35,702 nucleotides of DNA, from the NCBI GenBank assembly GCA_029865895.1, contig JARXAN010000014.1, forward strand, positions 1 to 35,702, read 5' to 3'. The stretch is from Actinomycetota bacterium. Lineage in GTDB: Bacteria; Actinomycetota; Actinomycetes; Actinomycetales; Microbacteriaceae. Position numbers and translations under genes: made by a program. The notes under the pieces are model-generated. The model saw nothing but the letters and a program-made list of their open reading frames with translations. It did not search any database and had not been told where the DNA came from. This document shows, in pieces, positions 29,700-35,702 of this stretch (positions within the stretch are counted from its first letter, which is position 1; each line of letters starts with the position of its first letter).

Positions 29700-30217
29700 C
29701 TGTTGTCGGCCAGTCTTTCGGTGGCGGTTAGGTAACCGCGCTGGTAGTAAACCAGCGGCCGTTCCTGCTCCAGCTGTTCGGTACCGTGCAGAACATCAAG
29801 GATCACAACAGCGTTGGCTTCAACTTCGAGGCGCTCTCTAACCTTGCCAATCAACACCGCTGAGGCTGCTGGGAAAACGGGCAGTTTTCCCACCAGCTCA
29901 AAATCACCCTGGGTGAAACGCTCTTCTTTTGGACCTGCCATTCGCTGGGCAAGTTCTAGGTTCTTTGCCGAAAGCGTGTGAAGTGCGACCTCTCTACCAA
30001 CAATCAACTGCGGGTAGCTGGATGAGCCGCGTGCGATGTTGAAGGAAACCAGCGGTGGGTTTGATCCAAGCGATGTAACTGAGGTTGCGGTAAATCCAAT
30101 CGGATTGCCATCGTCGTCATGGGAGGTGATGATTGCCACTCCGGAGGCGTGCATTCGGAAGGCAGTCTTCAGTGCATCTGAACCAATCACTGGGAATTTC
30201 AAGGATTCTGTAGTCAT
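29696..30217 (-). CDS. Flavin reductase domain (FMN-binding split barrel) protein
   Basis: FRMHASGVAIIT, GFTATSVTSLGSNPPLVSFNIARGSSSYP. Confidence 0.88.
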   Translation of the reverse strand: MTTESLKFPVIGSDALKTAFRMHASGVAIITSHDDDGNPIGFTATSVTSLGSNPPLVSFNIARGSSSYPQLIVGREVALHTLSAKNLELAQRMAGPKEERFTQGDFELVGKLPVFPAASAVLIGKVRERLEVEANAVVILDVLHGTEQLEQERPLVYYQRGYLTATERLADNS

Positions 30218-30266
30218 CTCCCGATAAGGTTAGGGCATTACTTCTCCGCAGAAAACCAGAGGTAAC

Positions 30267-31574
30267 GTGCGCGTCGTTGAAATCTCAGGTCCTATCAGTC
30301 AGGATCAAATTCGCACTGCACTGCCCAGGGCATCAGTCAGCGTTGAGAAAGCCTTGGAGATCGTCACTCCGCTGATTCAAGACATCAAAACCAATTCACT
30401 AGCCGCCGTTTTGGCTCAGGCCGAGCGTTTTGATGGGGTTCGCCCAGAGCACGTTAGAGTGCCGCAATCACAGCTTGATAGGGCACTTTATGAGTTGGCA
30501 CCAGATTTACGAGCAGCGATTCAGACGGCTATTGAGCGAGTTCGAAAAGTCTCAGAGGCAGCTGTGCCAAAGGGTTTTGATCTAGATCTTGCTCAAGGTG
30601 CAGTGGTCTCTCAACGGTATGTGCCGGTGGACTCGGTTGGACTTTACGTTCCTGGTGGAAAAGCGGTCTACCCGTCGAGTGTGGTCATGAATGCGGTTGC
30701 AGCCCAGGCAGCCGGTGTTCCGAGAATTGCCATTGCATCCCCACCGCAAAAAGAGTTTGGTGGCTTGCCACACCCAGCTATCTTGGCCACCGCTGCCCTC
30801 CTGGGAGTCACCGAGGTTTATGCCATCGGTGGAGCGGCAGCAGTTGCCGCCTTCGGTTACGGCATCAAGGAGATTGACCTAGCTCCGGTCCGAATGGTTA
30901 CGGGACCGGGAAACATCTATGTTGCAGCCGCTAAGCGCGCGCTCCGAGGCTTGATCGGTATTGACTCCGAGGCAGGCCCAACTGAGATCCTGATCATCGC
31001 GGATAAGTCCGCAAACCCCGCCAGCGTCGCTGCAGACCTAATCTCGCAAGCCGAGCACGATGAGAATGCAGCCGCAGTATTGGTTACCGACAGCAGAGAG
31101 CTGATAACAGCCGTTCAGCGTGAATTAGATATTCAGGTTGCCAACACCTCCAACATCGACCGAGTAAAAGTCGCGCTGGCCGGAGTTCAGTCAGCATTGG
31201 TGCTGGTTCCCGATCTTGAAATCGCGGTTGCAGTCAGCAACGAATACGCCACCGAGCACCTTGAGATTCAAACTGCGGACCCTCAAGCTTTGCTGCCAAA
31301 GATCACAAATGCCGGCGCGATCTTCCTGGGGGAGTACTCACCGGTGAGCCTCGGAGACTACCTTGCCGGCAGTAACCACGTTCTACCTACCGGCGAGCAA
31401 GCTAAGTTTGGCCCAGGCTTGGGAGTCCACACATTCCTTAGGCCGCAGCAAATCATCAACTACTCGCGATCAGCTCTCGAGTCAGTTGTCCAGCAACTTG
31501 ATACCTTTGCTATTGCTGAGGGTCTAAGTGCCCACGGCGATGCTGCCAAGATTAGATTCACCGGAGGTAACTAG
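30267..31574 (+). CDS. hisD: Histidinol dehydrogenase
   Basis: [68 protein letters not shown]. Confidence 0.96.
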   Translation: MRVVEISGPISQDQIRTALPRASVSVEKALEIVTPLIQDIKTNSLAAVLAQAERFDGVRPEHVRVPQSQLDRALYELAPDLRAAIQTAIERVRKVSEAAVPKGFDLDLAQGAVVSQRYVPVDSVGLYVPGGKAVYPSSVVMNAVAAQAAGVPRIAIASPPQKEFGGLPHPAILATAALLGVTEVYAIGGAAAVAAFGYGIKEIDLAPVRMVTGPGNIYVAAAKRALRGLIGIDSEAGPTEILIIADKSANPASVAADLISQAEHDENAAAVLVTDSRELITAVQRELDIQVANTSNIDRVKVALAGVQSALVLVPDLEIAVAVSNEYATEHLEIQTADPQALLPKITNAGAIFLGEYSPVSLGDYLAGSNHVLPTGEQAKFGPGLGVHTFLRPQQIINYSRSALESVVQQLDTFAIAEGLSAHGDAAKIRFTGGN

Positions 31575-32017
31575 TGTTTTGTCCATTTTGCAGACATGCC
31601 GACTCTCGAGTTATCGACTCGAGAACATCGGATGATGGATCTGCGATTCGTCGCAGAAGACAGTGCCCAGAGTGCCAGAAGCGTTTCACCACGGTTGAAA
31701 CCGCTTCTCTAATGGTTACTAAGCGCAGCGGTGTGACCGAGCCGTTCTCTAGAGACAAGATTGTCTCGGGTGTAAGAAAAGCCTGCCAGGGTCGCCCGGT
31801 GACCGATGCTGATCTAGCGCTTTTGGCTCAGCAGGTTGAAGAAACTCTGCGCTCCTCTGGAGCCGCAACCATTGAGGCACAGGACATCGGTTTGGCCATC
31901 TTGGAGCCGCTGCGACACCTCGACCACGTGGCGTTTATGAGATTTGCTTCGGTCTACCAGGCTTGGGACTCGCTCAATGATTTCGAGCAGGCCATCTCCG
32001 AGTTGCGAGAGAGCTAA
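31574..32017 (+). CDS. nrdR: Transcriptional repressor NrdR
   Basis: [17 protein letters not shown]...[12 protein letters not shown] zinc ribbon plus ATP-cone. Confidence 0.96.
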   Translation: MFCPFCRHADSRVIDSRTSDDGSAIRRRRQCPECQKRFTTVETASLMVTKRSGVTEPFSRDKIVSGVRKACQGRPVTDADLALLAQQVEETLRSSGAATIEAQDIGLAILEPLRHLDHVAFMRFASVYQAWDSLNDFEQAISELRES

Positions 32018-32020
32018 ATC

Positions 32021-33016
32021 TTGTATCGGCTGCTGTTCAATCTTTTCTTCAAGCCGCTTGATGCTGAAACCTCGCACAAGATTGTCGACACCGGATTGCA
32101 GCTTGCATCGAAGATCGGAATCCTCAGAGCCGGCAAACGAAGCAAAAAGATTGAAGTTATGGGCCTCAAGCTGGAAAACCGGCTTGGCTTAGGCGCGGGT
32201 TTTGACAAGAACGCAAAATTGGTGAGGCCACTGCACGCACTTGGGTTTGGCCACGTCGAGGTTGGAACAGTAACTTTCCACGCACAGCCTGGAAACCCCA
32301 AGCCGCGCTCATTCCGAATCCCGGAATACGACGCCTTGATAAACCGCATGGGTTTCAATAACGACGGGGCAGTGGTTATCTCCAAGCGATTGGCCAAGCT
32401 TCGCAAGGATCACCGCAATTTGCCTGTGATCGGCGTGAACATTGGTAAGAGCAGGATTGTTGAGGCAAAAGATGCCGCCGAGGACTACCGATCGACCACA
32501 AAACTGGTTGCCAGTGTCGCTGACTATCTCGCGGTGAATGTCTCTTCACCAAATACCCCAGGACTTAGGGATCTGCAGCAGGTTGAATCCCTGAGACCAA
32601 TCCTTCAGGCGGTGTTGGACGAGTGCGAAGGCAAGCCAGTTTTAGTGAAGGTTTCTCCGGATTTGGCAGATGCCGATTTCCTTGAGGTATTGAAGCTGGT
32701 CCAGAACCTAAAGCTGACCGGTGTGATTATGACCAACACCACCACCAGGCGCGAAGGTGTTGGTACCTCGCCGGTCCTTGACGAGGCCGGTGGCCTCAGT
32801 GGGCCGGTGCTAGCGGCCAGATCCATCGAGATGCTCAAGATTGCTCGCAGGGAGCTTTCGAACGAGTACGTGATTATTTCGGTTGGTGGAGTGAGCTCGG
32901 TGGTTCAAGCAGTGGAGCGCATTCACTTCGGCGCAGATTTAGTGCAGGTATACACCGGCCTGATCTACCAGGGCCCTCTTTGGCCAAAGCGTTTAGCGAA
33001 AGCACTAGCGAACTAG
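32021..33016 (+). CDS. pyrD: Dihydroorotate dehydrogenase (quinone), class 2
   Basis: GLGAGFDKNAKLV, VEVGTVTFHAQPGNPKPR, INRMGFNNDG, VNVSSPNTPGLRDLQ, VQVYTGLIYQGP. Confidence 0.95.
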   Translation: MYRLLFNLFFKPLDAETSHKIVDTGLQLASKIGILRAGKRSKKIEVMGLKLENRLGLGAGFDKNAKLVRPLHALGFGHVEVGTVTFHAQPGNPKPRSFRIPEYDALINRMGFNNDGAVVISKRLAKLRKDHRNLPVIGVNIGKSRIVEAKDAAEDYRSTTKLVASVADYLAVNVSSPNTPGLRDLQQVESLRPILQAVLDECEGKPVLVKVSPDLADADFLEVLKLVQNLKLTGVIMTNTTTRREGVGTSPVLDEAGGLSGPVLAARSIEMLKIARRELSNEYVIISVGGVSSVVQAVERIHFGADLVQVYTGLIYQGPLWPKRLAKALAN

Positions 33017-34014
33017 CAGAGACGACCCTCTGGGCTCTTGGTCTTCGATGGGTCGCGCTCAATAACATCACCAAGGACCTCATCGACCTTAGCCATGATC
33101 TCAGCTGGGATAACAACACCGGAAGCCGCAAGGTTCGAGGTGATCTGTTCCGGCTTTGAGGCACCGACAATCGCTGCGGCGACATTCTTGTTCTGCAGCA
33201 CCCAGGCGATTGCAAACTGAGCCATGGTGATTCCAAGCTCATCCGCGAGTGGCTTTAGTCCCTGCACGCGAGTCAAGGTGGTCTCAGACATGAACTTCTC
33301 GATGATGCCGGAAAGATCTGGATCCGCTGCTCTGGAACCGGCAGGTGCTGGCTGACCAGGCAGATACTTGCCAGTCAAAACACCCTGAGCCATCGGGGAC
33401 CAAACAATTTGGCTAAGGCCAAGCTCGTCGGATGTTGGGATTACCTGCTCTTCGATTACTCTCCAGAGCATCGAATACTGCGGCTGGTTAGAGATCAGTT
33501 TGAAGCCAAGTCCTTTGGCGAGGACCTGACCTGCTCGAATCTGCTCGGCGTTCCACTCTGAAACACCAACGTAGAGGACCTTGCCCATACGAACCAGGTC
33601 TGCAAATGCCTGCATGGTCTCTTCAAGCGGCGTCTCGTAGTCAAAACGGTGAGCCTGGTAGAGGTCGACGTAATCAGTCTGGAGGCGCTTTAGCGAGCCG
33701 TTGATCGACTCCATGATGTGCTTACGGCTTAGACCGGTGTCATTTGGGCCCTTGGCAGCCACCGGCCAATAAACCTTGGTTAAAATCTCCAGACCCTCAC
33801 GACGCTGCCCCTTGAGGGCATTGCCCAAGACGGTCTCCGCTGCCTGGTTGGCATAGACGTCTGCGGTGTCATAGGTGGTCACGCCACCCTCCAGCGCAGC
33901 CTTCACGGTGCTGATAGCTTGCTCATCTGCCACCTGTGATGCGTGGGTTAGCCAGTTTCCGTAAATGATCTCGGAGACCTTTAGGCCAGAGTTTCCTAGG
34001 TAGCGGTGCTGCAT
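33013..34014 (-). CDS. Aldo/keto reductase
   Basis: MQHRYLGNSGLKVSEIIYGNW, TYDTADVYANQAAETVLG, YVDLYQAHRFD, GVSEWNAEQI; ORF-track start 34197 shortened to ATG 34014. Confidence 0.93.
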   Translation of the reverse strand: MQHRYLGNSGLKVSEIIYGNWLTHASQVADEQAISTVKAALEGGVTTYDTADVYANQAAETVLGNALKGQRREGLEILTKVYWPVAAKGPNDTGLSRKHIMESINGSLKRLQTDYVDLYQAHRFDYETPLEETMQAFADLVRMGKVLYVGVSEWNAEQIRAGQVLAKGLGFKLISNQPQYSMLWRVIEEQVIPTSDELGLSQIVWSPMAQGVLTGKYLPGQPAPAGSRAADPDLSGIIEKFMSETTLTRVQGLKPLADELGITMAQFAIAWVLQNKNVAAAIVGASKPEQITSNLAASGVVIPAEIMAKVDEVLGDVIERDPSKTKSPEGRLC

Positions 34015-34034
34015 GATGAGCTCCTTAGAGTTCT

Positions 34035-34580
34035 TTACTTGTCGAGTTTGGTGAAGCGAGCAACCTGAGGCTTTGGAATTCTCAGGGCACGCATTTGAAT
34101 TGAGCGCATTGCTCCGTACCAGCCCAAACCGCCTTCTAGGCGATCTGCTCCGAACTTGTTGGCAACGCGCTTTTTGACCATGCGAGAGACAAACCATGCG
34201 TCAATCGCAACAATTCCAAACAAGCCCCACATCGCAAACAGGGTGATTAGCTGAACAGCGTAGGAGTCGATGAAAGTGGCTAGCACAACGATGAAAAGTC
34301 CTGGGAGAACCATTTCACCAGCGGTGAAGCGGGCGTCGACAAGGTCGCGCGCGTACTTGCGCTGCGGGCCACGGTCACGGATGGTCAAATAGCGCTCATC
34401 TCCGGCCATCATGCCTTCGCGAGCTTTGGTGCGCTCCTCACGGATACGCATCCGTTCTGCCTGCTTAGCTTCCTTGCTGCGATCGCCGACAAGCGGACGA
34501 ATCCTGGCTTGTTCCTGTTCCTTTCGGGACGGGGTAGGTTGACCCTTTTTTTCGCCCGGATTGCGGTTTTCGCTCATCAT
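34035..34580 (-). CDS. DUF3043 domain protein
   Basis: KKGQPTPSRKEQEQARIRPL, RDRGPQRKYARDLVDARF, two TM helices; typical actinobacterial DUF3043 layout. Confidence 0.85.
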   Translation of the reverse strand: MMSENRNPGEKKGQPTPSRKEQEQARIRPLVGDRSKEAKQAERMRIREERTKAREGMMAGDERYLTIRDRGPQRKYARDLVDARFTAGEMVLPGLFIVVLATFIDSYAVQLITLFAMWGLFGIVAIDAWFVSRMVKKRVANKFGADRLEGGLGWYGAMRSIQMRALRIPKPQVARFTKLDK

Positions 34581-34612
34581 TGCCTTTCAAGATATGCCAC
34601 TAGATTATCGGT

Positions 34613-35702
34613 ATGGCATTTGCTTCCGAACCATTAGACAAAGCACTGGTCGAACCAGTATCGCAGTTCATCAATGACTCTTTTCCGCAGGCTATTGGCC
34701 AGCTGGGTGAAATGGTCAAAATCCCAGGTATTGCCTGGGAGGCATTTGATGCAAACAATCTCGAGCGCTCGGCTGAGTTAGTCGCGGAGTACTTCACCGA
34801 GTTGAACTTCTTTGACTGGGTTCAGATCCGCAGGGCTCCTAAACCAAACGGGGAGATGGGTTCTCCAGCCGTCGTCGCCCGACGTGCCGGCAAGCCAAAT
34901 CGTCCACACGTGCTGCTTTACGCACACCACGATGTTCAACCGCCCGGTGACAGCGCGCTTTGGGAGACTGAACCCTTCACCGCAACCCTCAAAGGCGACC
35001 GACTCTTCGGTCGAGGCGTGTCGGATGACAAGAGCGGAATTATCACCCACCTCTACGCGATCCGCGCTCTGCAACAGCTGGCAGACCAGGTCGAAATTGG
35101 TGTCTCGATCTTTATCGAGGGCGAAGAGGAAGCCGGATCGGATTCCTTCGAGAACTTCCTGGCGGAAAACCGTGAGGATTTGGCAGCGGATCTAATCATC
35201 GTTGCCGACAGTGCTAACTGGTCTACTGAGATTCCAGCACTGACCACAAGCCTCAGGGGAGTGGTGTCACAGGTCTTTACCGTTCGGACCCTTGACCACG
35301 CGGTGCACTCCGGCATGTTCGGGGGCCCGCTGCCAGACGCGATGACCGCGATGGTGAAGATATTGGCTTCGCTGACCGATGAAGCCGGCGATGTCGCAAT
35401 CGAGGGCCTTCGATCCACCAAGTGCGATGACCTTCCGCTAACTCAAGCTGAGTTTGCAGGTTTGGCAGGCCTTCTAGAAGGCGTGAAGCCCATGGGGACC
35501 AAGTCGCTGGTTCAGCAGACCTGGGGAGAGCCCGCGGTGACCATAATCGGCATCGATGCTCCATCCGTTGCGCTTTCCTCCAACACGGCGCAGCCTTCAA
35601 TTAGCGCCAAAGTGTCGCTGAGAATTGCGCCGGATCAGGATCCAGCGGAAGCCTCGAAGCTTTTGCAGCAGCATTTGCTAGCCAATGCTCCTTTTGGAGC
35701 GC
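34613..35702 (+). CDS. M20 family metallopeptidase (dipeptidase), 3' truncated by window
   Basis: Open to the window end, hence absent from the ORF track; MAFASEPLDKALVEPVSQFINDSFPQ..., VLLYAHHDVQP, LFGRGVSDDKSGI, IEGEEEAGSDSF. Confidence 0.92.
   Translation, partial: MAFASEPLDKALVEPVSQFINDSFPQAIGQLGEMVKIPGIAWEAFDANNLERSAELVAEYFTELNFFDWVQIRRAPKPNGEMGSPAVVARRAGKPNRPHVLLYAHHDVQPPGDSALWETEPFTATLKGDRLFGRGVSDDKSGIITHLYAIRALQQLADQVEIGVSIFIEGEEEAGSDSFENFLAENREDLAADLIIVADSANWSTEIPALTTSLRGVVSQVFTVRTLDHAVHSGMFGGPLPDAMTAMVKILASLTDEAGDVAIEGLRSTKCDDLPLTQAEFAGLAGLLEGVKPMGTKSLVQQTWGEPAVTIIGIDAPSVALSSNTAQPSISAKVSLRIAPDQDPAEASKLLQQHLLANAPFGA

Noticed and set aside
34015-34197. 61-residue N-terminal extension of the aldo/keto reductase
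   Set aside because: Overlaps the DUF3043 coding region in another frame; family N-terminus begins at MQHRYLGNSGLKV.
1-35702. Prophage, transposon, toxin-antitoxin or defence island
   Set aside because: No integrase, transposase, phage, restriction or toxin genes; all substantial ORFs are core housekeeping genes in conserved order.

Overview
This 35.7 kb window is a gene-dense chromosomal segment of an actinobacterium. The gene order and sequences look like a small-genome Microbacteriaceae lineage; that placement is inference from order and motifs, with no search run. I see no plasmid, phage, CRISPR, IS element, rRNA or tRNA. Left arm: end of pyruvate carboxylase, def, fadD(-), ROK glucokinase, plsC-like, class II DAHP synthase, Rv2175c-like HTH protein, polyprenyl synthase(-), DUF3040. 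Centre: an almost complete dcw operon, mraZ-rsmH-ftsL-ftsI-murE-murF-mraY-murD-ftsW-murG-murC-ftsQ-ftsZ-yggS-sepF-yggT-divIVA-lspA-rluD, followed by dnaE. Right arm: flavin reductase(-), hisD-nrdR-pyrD, aldo/keto reductase(-), DUF3043(-), M20 peptidase (runs off the window). The gene content is ordinary, so the interesting signals are non-coding. (1) The mraZ-rsmH gap folds into an apparent three-way-junction RNA with a CUUCCCC loop, probably the mraW RNA motif. (2) A GTGA-N6-TCAC palindrome is superimposed on an extended -10 directly upstream of three 10-bp MraZ boxes. (3) All four convergent gene pairs have overlapping or abutting stop codons, and the apparent fadD terminator lies antisense inside def. 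(4) A hairpin lies just before the ftsZ Shine-Dalgarno. (5) MurE has a non-canonical substrate motif (DQHPR instead of DNPR). I did not find a convincing wholly new multi-gene system.
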